Assembly (NCBI GenBank): GCA_019285755.1 | Contig: CP079103.1 | Span: 1,364,001 to 1,428,000 of the forward strand | DNA from: Chitinophaga sp. E66 | GTDB lineage: Bacteria; Bacteroidota; Bacteroidia; Chitinophagales; Chitinophagaceae | Direction of reading: 5' to 3' | Length of the DNA: 64,000 bases | Part shown: positions 33,150-42,561 of the stretch, piece after piece | How positions within the stretch are numbered: the first letter of the stretch is position 1 | Layout of the letters: each line of letters starts with the position of its first letter | Program-made: the position numbers and the translations under genes | The notes under the pieces: generated by a model | The model's database searches: none | Told to the model about the DNA's origin: nothing | The model's input: the letters and a program-made list of their open reading frames with translations, nothing else

Positions 33150-33690
33150 CTACGCACTTTAGTGCGAGGGCTTTAGTAATGCGAGAAAATCTATCTAAAT
33201 TAGGTAGATGATGCGCCATGGTAGCCATACAGTAAGCCGATTGACGGTTCATATCGTTTGGGTGACCAAATATCGATATCACGTATTACAAGGAGATGTT
33301 CAGCATCGCTGTCGAGCATTGTTGATACAAATATGCAACGCTGAGGACATTCGGATCTTAAAGGGAGTTGTGAGCAAGGATCATGTCCATATGCATATTG
33401 AATACCCCTGCAAACAAAGTGTAAGTGATATTGTAAAGCGATTGAAGGGGTTGACATCGAGGAAGTTACAGCAAGAATTTCCCAAGTTACACTATAGGTA
33501 TTGGGGCCGTCACTTTTGGGCAATTGGTTATGGGGCGTGGAGTACGGGTAATATAACAGACCAAATGGTGCAAGATTACCTGGATCACCACAAGGATGAC
33601 CCAGGTGCTAATGCTGAAAATTTAATGCTGGAGTAGGACTTTAGTCCGGCACACCCAAACCTCTGCACTTTCAGTGCAGAGTATTTTAGT
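33150..33690 (+). mobile_element. IS200/IS605-type insertion sequence with end hairpins
   Basis: The element contains one intact Y1 transposase gene flanked by imperfect hairpins as expected for single-strand transposition. On the left is cgcact-tt-agtgcg at 33153-33166. On the right is ggact-tt-agtcc just after the stop codon, then ctctgcact-ttc-agtgcagag at 33661-33681. No inverted terminal repeats or target duplications are expected for this family. The exact ends are not defined by the sequence alone. It lies between the TlpA terminator and tRNA-Leu. Confidence 0.65.
33208..33636 (+). CDS. tnpA: IS200-type Y1 (HUH) transposase TnpA
   Basis: 142 residues, uninterrupted, the normal TnpA length. 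It opens VSRLTVHIVWVTKYRYHVL. The HUH metal-binding motif is HVH within KDHVHMHIEYP (about residues 58-62). The later segment YWGRHFWAIGYGAWSTGN is typical. The catalytic tyrosine is probably that of MVQDYLDHHK near residue 127. The enzyme would cut and join single-stranded element ends in foldback structures. No TnpB or other passenger gene is present. RAYT (REP-associated) proteins are close relatives, but the length and end hairpins fit IS200 better. The gene's lack of breaks, in a window full of them, is partly due to its short length. Confidence 0.88.
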   Translation: MMRHGSHTVSRLTVHIVWVTKYRYHVLQGDVQHRCRALLIQICNAEDIRILKGVVSKDHVHMHIEYPCKQSVSDIVKRLKGLTSRKLQQEFPKLHYRYWGRHFWAIGYGAWSTGNITDQMVQDYLDHHKDDPGANAENLMLE

Positions 33691-33800
33691 GCATTGATGC
33701 TACATCTACATTGTAGCGTCGCTAACTTATTCGATATGAGGTTGAAGGAGCCGATGCCGATTTGCTGATGGACATGCCGGCCGCCGAAGCCGCTAAAGAA

Positions 33801-33835
33801 AATAGCCTTACAAGTAAAAGTCTTGTAAGGCTATT
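33801..33835 (-). terminator. Terminator of tRNA-Leu
   Basis: A perfect 14-bp stem (aatagccttacaag / cttgtaaggctatt) with a 7-base loop directly abuts the CCA end of tRNA-Leu. On the minus strand it continues into tctttagc after a run of T bases. It is the intrinsic terminator and 3' processing boundary of the tRNA transcript. Confidence 0.8.
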
Positions 33836-33922
33836 TGGTGCCCAGAACTGGATTCGAACCAGCACACCCTTGCGAGCGCTGCGACCTGAACACAGTGCGT
33901 CTACCAATTTCGCCATCTGGGC
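33836..33922 (-). tRNA. tRNA-Leu, anticodon CAG, CCA encoded
   Basis: An 87-base class II tRNA with a long variable arm. The acceptor stem GCCCAGA pairs with TCTGGGC, followed by discriminator A and an encoded CCA. The anticodon stem CTGTG/CGCAG closes the loop TTCAGGT, which gives CAG, reading leucine codon CUG. The T-arm is CTGG-TTCGAAT-CCAG. All arms fold cleanly. Confidence 0.95.
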
Positions 33923-33993
33923 ATCCCTTGATTTGTGTTCGGGATTGCAAAGGTAGATTATTCCCGAACTTTCCAAATCTTCTTTTAGAAATT

Positions 33994-34941
33994 TTATCCC
34001 GCACGAAAACATCCATATGCATGCTCGTATGCAGACAGGTCACATTCTAATGCAGAACGATCCCACTTCGCAGCATTCGCCGCGGCTTCGTAAGTTGTTT
34101 GCAGGAATTCGAGCAATGTTTTTTCAGGGTCGGATGATTGTTGCACCACATCATACGGCAGCAAAAATTCACCAAGGTCTTTGTGGAAATATGCGCCCTG
34201 GGGTTTGACGGGCTGGTCCGCGAACCCCTCCGGCGCAGGGTACGCATAGCTGTAGAACGCCGCCTGCGGAAAAGAATCATTGCCGGGCCAGAAGCCGCAG
34301 GAACTTACTTCCTTCGAATACGCTTCCTGCATCACGCGATCGGGCATGTTAGGCGCGGAGCCCGTATGCAAAGGCGCATCTCTTCCCGAGAAGCGTGTCA
34401 CCGCCAGGTCAAAGGCGCCCCAGAAGAAGTGAACGGGGCTTACCTTCCCGGTGAAGCGGGCGCGGAACCTCGTAAAGACGATATGAATCTGTACAAGCGC
34501 CCGCCAGCAGTCTTCCATTTTAGCGGCATCGTACGAACGGTGATTGTAATCCGACTCAAAGGGAACGGCATCTTCCAACTCGCTCGGCATGGTGAAGATC
34601 TCCACATCCACCGATAACTGCTTCAGCTTTTCAAACACCGCATGATAAAAGTCCGCTACCGCCATCGGCCGTAACTCTAACGATTCCTGGCGCCCCTCGC
34701 TCGTGCAGATACGCAGCCGGTGCCGTACGAAATCAAAATCGATCTGGAACAAACCGCCATCATAAGGTACGCTGCCGGTACTGAGGCCAGTGGGGCTCAC
34801 GAAGAGCGTTACGTGCCAGGAGTGGTTGAGCCAGGGCATCTTGCGCAGGCGGATCTTGCCCACTATCTGCGTCCAGCGGTGGACGGTCGCCAGGGTGTCT
34901 TTCCAGGAATTATAGTCTAAAACGGGCCATTTCTTTTGCAT
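33994..34941 (-). CDS. DUF5996 family protein
   Basis: 315 residues, uninterrupted. It opens with WPVLDYNSWKDTLATVHRWTQIVGKIRL and HSWHVTLFVSPTGLSTGSVPY. It continues with FHAVFEKLKQLSVDVEI-type text, the central VFTRFRARFTGKVSPVHFFWGAFDLA and the C-terminal SSCGFWPG, GEFLLPYDVV. These strings are those of DUF5996, a widespread cytosolic family without known activity. There is no signal peptide or membrane segment. It is the last of three minus-strand genes (MBL hydrolase, C25-like protein, this one), but a hairpin upstream suggests its own transcript. Confidence 0.88.
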   Translation of the reverse strand: MQKKWPVLDYNSWKDTLATVHRWTQIVGKIRLRKMPWLNHSWHVTLFVSPTGLSTGSVPYDGGLFQIDFDFVRHRLRICTSEGRQESLELRPMAVADFYHAVFEKLKQLSVDVEIFTMPSELEDAVPFESDYNHRSYDAAKMEDCWRALVQIHIVFTRFRARFTGKVSPVHFFWGAFDLAVTRFSGRDAPLHTGSAPNMPDRVMQEAYSKEVSSCGFWPGNDSFPQAAFYSYAYPAPEGFADQPVKPQGAYFHKDLGEFLLPYDVVQQSSDPEKTLLEFLQTTYEAAANAAKWDRSALECDLSAYEHAYGCFRAG

Positions 34942-35000
34942 GACATCAGGTTTGCCTATCTACAACAAACGGTGGGCCCTTTGGTTGCAGATCCACGGAA

Positions 35001-35035
35001 ACGGCAACGCCCCGGAGGATATCCGGGGCTGCCGT
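35001..35035 (-). terminator. Hairpin after the C25-like gene
   Basis: A two-part stem: the outer acggca pairs with tgccgt and the inner ccccgga with tccgggg, with a ggata loop. It lies about 27 bases past the stop of the C25-like gene. The following T tract is weak, so termination may be partial. Confidence 0.5.
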
Positions 35036-35061
35036 TGTCGTCTATGCTGAAGTTATACCTG

Positions 35062-36741
35062 CTAGATAGTAAAGCGGAAATAGCACCAGCAGCTCCACGC
35101 GCAATAGCGGTCGCCGATCTTGGCCCTTACGCGCCATCTGCCGGGCTGTGCGCCCACGAAGCTGTAGTTGAAGCTGGTGCCCGTGATGCCATGATGCACC
35201 GCGAAACTCCGGAAGCTCTGCGCCGCCCATTGACCGGCATTCACCGCTCCATACGCATCGATCTCGATGCTATAGGTGGCGCCCGGAATATTTACCGGCA
35301 GCCATTTGAAGGTCATAGTGCGGGGATAGTGGTTGAAGACGCTGCCGTCTGCAGGCTCCAGTGCGCGGGGCACGGCGCCTTTCCACCAGGTGAGCGTTGG
35401 GTCGCCAGGATGCTCATGCCATAGAACCACTGGCGTTCGCCCAGGTCATGGTCGGTGCCGCGGGCCTTCCACCAATCCACCATTGCGTCGCCAATGCATT
35501 TGCCTTTGCCGATGGGGTCGTAGAAGTCGGCGAAGAATAGCATGGAGCCGGTTTTAGTGCTACCCACGGCAGTAAGGCCATAGTTGGTTTCGCCGCCGGC
35601 TTTGTCGAAGATATACCAGCCGCCCAGGTAGTCATCTTGTGTGTAACGGGCGGTGCTGCAGCAGAAAAGATTGTAGAAGTGCGCATTCGGGGCGCGGTCG
35701 TCACGGAAATAGGAGCGGTCGATCCATTCGGTAGTGCCGCTGGAAGGAATGTGGAATGAATGGACATGCGGGGAAGAGTGGGAGCATAGTTGCACGAAGG
35801 AGCGCATCTTGTTCACTTCCGTTTTGTACAGGTCCGCGTCGGTGATGTTGGGGTTGGTGTATTTGGTAATGGAGGATGCCGGCGTCATGAGGTCCATCTC
35901 GCAATCGTCGAAGCTGGTCCAGTCGTCTTCCACGTATGCAAGCGCGGAGCGACTGTGCCCCAGGTTACCGGTGCGGAAAAGGTGGTTGCGGTCGAAGTAG
36001 TTGTTGAGCAGCGCGGTGTCATTACCGCCAGCTGTGGGCGTCCACATACGGCCGATCCAGATCTCGGGGTAACATCGCCGGATACGGCATTGTACTTGCC
36101 GTCGGCATCGGTGTCTGTCCAGGTGCCGTTGGTGTCCATGTAAAAGAGGTCGCAGGGGAATTCTGTGCTGGCGCCATGGAAGTCGTCGCTCATTTCGAAC
36201 CAGGCAACGGGGATGGCGCCTACCATAACGGCGCCTACGGGGCTCTTGGAGCGGATGTAATTGCGGATGTAGGCGGGTTTGCCGCCGCTCACCACGTGAA
36301 CGGTTGCCCAGTAGCCATCGCGGGCAAGATCGAGCACGTAGCGGTCGGTGCGGTCTTTCGTGGCGGCGTACACATCTTTATGCACGAGCACGAGTACCTT
36401 GCCCCTGGAGAAGCGGAGCCAGGAATAGGTGTTGAGGTAGCTTTCCTGCGCGGGTGCGGCGGGTCTGGGTTTTTCTTCGATGAGCGGGGTAAACTGGAGG
36501 ATGTTTTGTTCAGCTCGGCGTATTCGGCAAAGGAGCTGAGGCGGATCTTGTTGGGGTCGGTAAGCCGGAGGTTACGCACGCTCTGATAAGCCTGCGCCAG
36601 CTTGTAATTGCGGCCTACTGCCTGCATGTTGAAAATGGTACGGTCCTGCAGTACCTGCGTGCGAACAGTGGCGAGGTTAGACAGGCTCTGTTTTTCTCCG
36701 GCGATCGGGCCGCCTTTTTGGGGTTGCTTTTCGTTAGACAT
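35062..36741 (-). CDS. Gingipain-like (C25, clan CD) cysteine peptidase with Fn3-like C-terminus
   Basis: About 560 residues. A helical N-terminus without a signal peptide (MSNEKQPQKGGPIAGEKQ) is followed by KVLVLVHKDVYAATKDRTDR and GAVMVGAIPVAWFEM. A corrected EIWIGRMWTP follows, the text that precedes the active site in C25 peptidases. The candidate catalytic histidine lies in LCSHSSPHVHSFHIP and the cysteine in FYNLFCCSTARYT. GLTAVGSTKTGSMLFFADFY and GDAMVDWWKARG match the family's later part. The C-terminal ~110 residues (FKWLPVNIPGATYSIEID) look like an Fn3-type domain. Known C25 enzymes are secreted through T9SS, but no Sec signal or T9SS tail is seen here. Breaks lie near 36495, 36065 and 35415. 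The exact catalytic pair is not certain. Confidence 0.65.
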
Positions 36742-36865
36742 CTGGAATGCTTTTTTGAGGTTAAACAACGACCCAAAATTACATCCCTGCACGTCTGCCG
36801 AACAGGTAGCAAATACCCGAGTTTTTCCGTACTTCTACGCCCCGGCCCTTTGCGGGAATTACGGC

Positions 36866-37850
36866 CTACGGCTGTTTGACGGACTCCCACCAGTGGCTGG
36901 AAGGGAGGGGCTGATGAAGTACTACGGCCTCCCGATACGGGGCGTCGCTACCGGTAAACCAGACTTTTGCGCTTCGGCCAGTACGCGCTGCACGGGCTCG
37001 TCCAGGGTGGAAGGCAAGAGCGAATTTACCCCAGTGAACGGGCATGATGGCTTTTGCATGGAGATCTGCCGCGGCTTGCACGGCTTCTTCGGGCATCATA
37101 TGAATGGAGGCCCAGTCGGTATTGTATTGGCCGGTTTCCAGGATGGCGAGATCGAAAGGGCCGAACTTTTCGCCGATCAGTTTGAAGTGCGGGCCATAGC
37201 CGGAATCACCGCCGATATAGATTTTTTCTTTGCCTGACGATAGTACGTAAGAAGACCAGAGCGATTGGTTGCGCTTTACGCCCCTGCCGGAAAAGTGACG
37301 GGCGGGTGTGGCGGTGAGGGTAAGCCCGGCGGGAAGCTCCTGCTTTCCCACCAGTCGAGTTCCGTAATGATGTTGGCGGCGATGCCGTATCGGATGAGAT
37401 CTGCTTTCACGCCCAGACCGGTATATACCTTTTGGACGCGCTGGCGCAGGCGATGGATGGTGCGGCTGTCCAGGTGGTCATAATGGTTGTGCGTGACGAT
37501 GAGGATATCGATATCAGGCATATCGTCTGCGCTGTAAACATTCGCTCCGGCGAAGGCTTTTGCGACGATGGGAACGGGGAGGCGTGACTGCTGAACACAG
37601 GATCTACGAGGATGTTCAGCCCGCTCATCTGGATGAGGTAGGAGGAATGTCCGAACCAGGTGATGGTGGTGCCCGGGCCGGGAGGCGCTTTCAGGTCGCG
37701 GCGCACCGACGGTATCGGGGCCGGCGGGTTGACGTGCTTTGGCTTGCGCATGAACTTGATGAAGGTTTTCAGCATCGAGGTGTCGGCCGTCATCATGGTG
37801 GTGGGCAGTTCGTTGTGAAATACGCCGTTGCGGTAGTTGGGGATTTCCAT
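36866..37850 (-). CDS. MBL-fold metallo-hydrolase (UlaG/NAPE-PLD-like)
   Basis: About 328 residues. The zinc motif THNHYDHLD (HxHxDH) is clear, preceded by TITWFGHSSYLIQMSGLNILVDPVFS. Further metal and fold motifs are IYIGGDSGYGPHF and IMPVHWGKFALAFHP. This pattern fits the NAPE-PLD/UlaG-like branch of beta-lactamase-fold hydrolases, which often cut phosphodiesters or lactones; the substrate is unknown. The start MEIPNYRNG at 37850 is preferred; another ATG eight codons upstream is possible. Breaks lie near 37570 and 37355, plus two compensating ones near 37015 and 36935 that scramble only about 27 residues. No signal peptide. Confidence 0.85.
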
Positions 37851-37923
37851 TCCATGACAGCGAAAGTACGGCAATGTCGGATTTTTACAATCCCGGAGGA
37901 GAACGGTGCTTTATTTTTGTGGC

Positions 37924-38274
37924 ATGATCACCATCGCCACATTCCGGGAGCTTTGTCTCTCCATGCCGGATACCACCGAAGTGAAGCATTTCGACAGGCA
38001 GGCCTTCCGTACAAAGCGGAAGATATATGCCACTTTGCTGGAAGATGCGCATACGGCTAATTTTCCTTTTACGCCCGAAGAGCAGGCTGCCTGGTGCTGC
38101 CTGGCGCCCGGAGTGTTTACACCTGTTCCGGGAGGATGGGGCCTCCAGGGCTGGACGACCGTCGACTTGCGAAAAGTGCGGAAAGGCCACCTCGTGGAGG
38201 CGGTGCAAAGTGCCTGGTATAATGCGGCCCCGCCCAAATTGCAGGAGCAGTACCGCGTGCAGAATGGTTTATAA
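37924..38274 (+). CDS. MmcQ/YjbR family protein
   Basis: 116 residues, uninterrupted. MITIATFRELCLSMPDTTEVKHF, RQAFRTKRKIYATLL, PGGWGLQGWTTVDLRKV and HLVEAVQSAWYNAAP are diagnostic of the MmcQ/YjbR-like family, a CyaY-like fold once annotated as DNA-binding. Function is unproven. The start at 37924 is preferred over an ATG six codons upstream. It is divergent from the MBL hydrolase, and its last six bases overlap the end of the convergent DeoR gene. Confidence 0.87.
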   Translation: MITIATFRELCLSMPDTTEVKHFDRQAFRTKRKIYATLLEDAHTANFPFTPEEQAAWCCLAPGVFTPVPGGWGLQGWTTVDLRKVRKGHLVEAVQSAWYNAAPPKLQEQYRVQNGL

Positions 38275-39053
38275 AATGGTGAGGTTCTTGGCGCGGTAGG
38301 GCTGGATGTCCGGGCTGTCGGACGGTAGCTCCGTGATAAGGTAATGTACTTCCTGGAGGTCTGCGATCTTCATTTTCATGGAAGTATTCAGCTTCTCGGC
38401 GATGGCCAGGATAGCGATTTTGTCTGCCGCCTTGATCATGGCCTTCTTTACCTGGATGGTTTCCCAGTCGGAGTCCGTTAACCCATTGGCGGGATCGATG
38501 GCGTTGGTGCCGATGATGCAGAGGTCCGCCTTAATGTTGGACAGGTACTCAAAGACTTCGCCGCTAACGGTCATCTGGCTATAAGCGGAGATCTGGCCGC
38601 CGATGACGATCGTTTTGATCATGGGCTTGTCGAGCAGCTCCACGGCAGAAAGGACGTTCACGGTGATGAAAGTGGCGCGGAGGGTAGGGGGATCTTTTGA
38701 TGAACTCCCGGATGGTGGTGCCGCCGCCAATGAGTACGATCATATCGTCCCGCAATAATTGCAAGGTTTTTTCCGCAATAACGGCTTTGCTGTTTTGCGC
38801 ATAGGTCTCTGATTCATGACCATAATGGTAGGCGATGGACATGGCGCCTCCCTTGATCTTGACAACTTCCCCGTCGTCCGCCAGCTCGTTAACATCCCGG
38901 CGGATGGTATCTTCCGAGACATTGATAAGGCTTACGAGATCGCTATAGGTGATCCGGGTATGAATGTTAACCTGTTTGATGATCAGCTCTTTCCTGGCTT
39001 TTTGGTCAACGAGACCGGGGGAACTGATCCTGAGATTGAATGTCCATAGTCAT
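38269..39053 (-). CDS. DeoR/GlpR family sugar-phosphate-responsive repressor
   Basis: About 261 residues. The N-terminal winged helix reads KELIIKQVNIHTRITYSDLV, NVSEDTIRRDVNELADDGEV and VKIKGGA, the DeoR signature. The sensor domain (NSKAVIAEKTLQLLRDDMIV-LIGGGTTIREF, LCIIGTNAIDPANGLTDSDW) is the sugar-phosphate isomerase-like fold; GTNAIDPANGLTDSD contacts the effector phosphate in homologues. The start MTMDIQSQ at 39053 needs a one-base correction in a run of five C near 39015; a second break lies near 38695. It is transcribed away from the SusC-SusD-GH20 locus. A palindrome in the shared intergenic region makes it the probable regulator of that locus. Confidence 0.87.
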
Positions 39054-39308
39054 CTGAGTTCTCTTGCGATTTGAATGTTACAGAAAATTCCTGTGGATGC
39101 AAAGACTTCCGGTCAAATCAACTGTAAAAATAATACTCCGGGGATAATTTCGCACTTTTTGAAGGAATTTGGAGGGTTGTGCGGTAATTTTTTCGAATCC
39201 AGGTCGGTATAAGAATTACTTAGTGTTGATAATCAATGATATTTTGATTGAGGTGGGCGAAATTTGCCGGGTTGCTAGATAAGTATTTGCAATTATTGCC
39301 GAGTTTGC

Positions 39309-39325
39309 TTGCAAATAATTTGCAA
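39309..39325. promoter_or_regulatory. Probable DeoR operator
   Basis: TTGCAAA-TAA-TTTGCAA is a perfect 7-bp-arm palindrome. Extra TTGCAA-like half-sites lie on both sides (tttgcaattattgc near 39284-39298, cttgcaaaa at 39329-39337). It overlaps the -33 element of the putative SusC promoter, where a repressor would block polymerase. Its position between the DeoR gene and SusC supports that regulator as the partner. Confidence 0.55.
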
Positions 39326-39349
39326 ATCTTGCAAAAGTGCGTAATTTGG
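39319..39349 (+). promoter_or_regulatory. Putative promoter of the SusC-SusD-GH20 operon
   Basis: TTTG (39319-39322), a 19-base spacer and TAATTTGG (39342-39349), close to the Bacteroidota TTTG / TAnnTTTG promoter. Transcription would start near 39356, about 43 bases before the SusC ATG. The other part of 39054-39398 is AT-rich and should also hold the DeoR promoter. Confidence 0.5.
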
Positions 39350-39398
39350 GTTCAGAATTTTGCATTATCCGAAATTATTTATCAACCAAACCACCGAG

Positions 39399-42300
39399 AT
39401 GAAAACATTCCAACTGGCGGCTACTCCACGACTGCTTTTGCTGCTTTGCAGTTTGCTCCTGTGCCTGGACAGCTTCGCCCAATCCCTGAAAATTACCGGT
39501 ACGGTATCGGGTGCCGACGGACAAAAAATCCCCGGCGCCAGCATTTCCTCGCCAGCGCCCGCGGCTCCGGCACTGTATCGGATGCGAACGGACGATTTAA
39601 CCTGACTATTCCTTCTTCGTCTTCCCCATCACACTTATTGTTTCGTTCATGGGGTACGACAACGCTTCCGTAACGCTGCAGACCGGTCAGACTACCGTTG
39701 ATGTAACGCTCACCGAAAGTTCCAAAGCACTGAATGAAGTAGTGGTAACGGCGCTTGGTATTAAAAAGGCGCGGAAGGCCGTGACGTATTCGGTATCGGA
39801 AGTTAAAGGCGCCGACCTTACCCAGGCCCGCGAGATCAATGTCGTAGAAGGGCTTACTGGTAAAGTGGCAGGCGTTTCCGTGTCTGGCCTGGCCGCCGGC
39901 CCGGGTAGCTCCAGCCGCGTGGTTATCCGTGGCAACGGCTCGTTCGGCAATAACCAGCCCCTGTATGTGATCAACGGGATGCCGATCGATAACTCCACCT
40001 CCAATGTGCCTGCATCCGGCAACGCGTCTATCGGCCTCAATGCCGACCGCGGCGATGGTATCGGCGGCATCAACCCGGACGATATCGAGACCATCTCCAT
40101 CCTGAAAGGCGCCACTGCCTCTGCGTTGTATGGGAGCCGCGCCGCCAATGGCGTGGTGATCATTACCACCAAGCGCGGTTCCAAACAGAAAGGAATCGGG
40201 CTGGAATATAATTCCACCCTCACCCTGGAGACGCCGGGCATCATCCCCGACTGGCAATATGAATATGGTCAGGGTACCCGGGGTAACAAGCCTACTACCC
40301 AGAACGAAGCCATCGGTTCCGGCCGCCTCTCCCGGGGCCTAAAATGGACGGGTCTAACGTGGTGCAGTTCGATGGGGTCTCCCGCCCGTATGTTGCGCAA
40401 CCAGACAACATCAAGAACTTTTACCGCACCGGCACCACTTTTACCAATACCGTGGCCGTAAACGGCGGCAGTGAACTGGGTACGTACCGCCTTTCGATGT
40501 CAGACATGAACAACCGGGGCCTCGTGCCCAACTCGGAACTGAACAAGAAGATCTTCAGCCTGGGCGTGGTAGCCAACCTGCATAAGCGCCTCACGGTAGA
40601 AGGTTATGCGCAATACAACAAGGAAAAAGCGAAAGGCCGCTCCAACGTCGCCGACGCCACAGGCAACCCCAACTGGGGCACCTATATGCTGGCGAGCTCG
40701 GTAGACGTGCGCAGCCTGGCGCCCGGGTACGATCTCAGCACCGGTAACGAAACCCAGTGGAACCCTTCCGGCTTCGCGACCAATCCTTACTTCGCCGTAA
40801 ATAAGTTTATCAATAACGACGACCGCGACCGCTTCATCGGCAACCTCAACGTCAAGTTCAATATCCTCGATAACCTGTTCGTGCGCGGCCGGGTTACGCA
40901 TGATTACACTACCATCAACTGGCTGGGCGTAGTGCCTTCCGGTACGGCATACGAACCGCGTGGATATTACCAGGAGCATACCAATGGCATCACTGAAACC
41001 AACGCAGAACTGACGCTCAATTACCAGGGCCGTTTCGGCCGCGATTTCTCGGTGGATGTGCTCGCCGGCGGCAACCGTCAACGCTACCGTTCTCAGAACA
41101 AGATCCTGCTGGGTAACTTTTTCTCGGAGCCGGGTTTCTATGACCCCTCCAACGTAAAAAGCCTCACGACCACCAACGTACTCCGCCGTTCGGCGGTGAA
41201 CTCGTTGTTCGCTTCGGCCGACTTCGGCTACCGGGACATCTTCTTCCTCACTGTAACTGGCCGTAACGACTGGTTCTCTACCCTTGATCCGCAGAACAAT
41301 AATATCTTCTATCCATCCTTCGGCGGTAGCTTCGTGCTCAGCGAAGCGGCCAACCTGCCAAAGGCCATCTCCTTCGCGAAGCTCCGCGCTTCCTGGGCGC
41401 AGGTAGGCGGCGGTGCGCCGGAGCCATATGCCTTGAACCAGACCTATCACCTGGTGCCCGGCGGCGGACATTTCGAGCAGCCTTTACAGACGCCATCGCA
41501 GGTGGCGGGCGCGGGCGGCGGTACGCTGACAGCGCCGAACAGGAAGCTGCGCCCTTATACCAATACCACGCTGGAGGCAGGGTTTGAGGCGCGGTTCCTC
41601 AATAATCGCCTGTCTGCCGATGTGGCGGTGTACGACCGTCGTACTAAAAACGATATCGTGAACATCACCATCTCCCAATCTTCCGGCTACAATTTCACCA
41701 ACATCAATATCGGCGAGATGAGTAATAAGGGCGTGGAGCTTTTGTTAAGTGGTATCCCCATCCAGAAACCGCATTTCAGCTGGGAAGTGACCCTGAACGC
41801 CGCTTATAATAAAAATGAAGTGGTACGCCTGGCAGATGGCATAAACTCCATCGAAATCGACCGCGCAGTAAACGGTTATGCCACGATCTCCGCCGTGGTT
41901 GGCAAACCCTTCAGCATGGTAAACGCAACCAAGATCATCCGCGACGCGCAGGGTCGGCCGTTTATGGCGCCAATGGCTGGGAGCAGGCAACAGTAGCACC
42001 GCAGGAAATCGGAACAGGCGTAGCTCCCTGGAACGGTGGTATCAATAACAACTTCCGCTATCGCAACTGGAACCTGGGCTTTTTAGTAGACGCGCGATTC
42101 GGGGATGGGTATATTCCGGCACCAACCTGTACGGCACGCGCTTCGGTCTTACCAAGATCACGCTGCCGGGCCGCGATGGCGGTCTGACGGTTAACGGTGT
42201 GGACGATAAAGGCGCGCCTTTCACCAAGACCCTCCAATACACGGATCTGCAGGGGTATTATGATAACTGGAAGGCGCAGTCGGAACGTTTCGTGTACAAA

Positions 42301-42543
42301 TCGGACTACATCAAACTGCGCCAGGTGATCCTTGGGTACAAGCTGCCGTTCGAGCGGATCGGCCAGGTGAAGTTCCAGTCGGCTTCGCTGTCGTTTGTAG
42401 CGCGTAACCTGCTCATCCTGCACAAGAAGACCCCGAACGTGGATCCCGAGTCTACTTTCAATAACTCCAACGCACAAGGTTTCGAGATGTTCGGCGTGCC
42501 GCGCACCCGCAGCTTCGGCCTGAACCTGATGGTTAAACTGTAA
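39399..42543 (+). CDS. SusC/RagA-type TonB-dependent outer-membrane receptor
   Basis: About 1048 residues. The signal peptide core is LLLLLCSLLLCLDSFA. A carboxypeptidase-like domain follows (KITGTVSGADGQKIPGASIS, corrected GTVSDANGRFNL) and then SLNEVVVTALGIKK-type text. The plug reads VVEGLTGKVAGVSVSGLAAG, SRVVIRGNGSFGNNQPLYVI and ALYGSRAANGVVIITTKRGS. The barrel ends with GVPRTRSFGLNLMVKL. There is no STN domain, so unlike the first SusC this one is not FecR-linked; local control is probably by DeoR. The start MKTFQLAATPR at 39399 gives a proper signal peptide. Breaks lie near 39550, 39640, 40345, 41965 and 42110. It pairs with the SusD gene 18 bases downstream. Confidence 0.92.
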
Positions 42544-42561
42544 ACGCTAAAAAGAACGATC

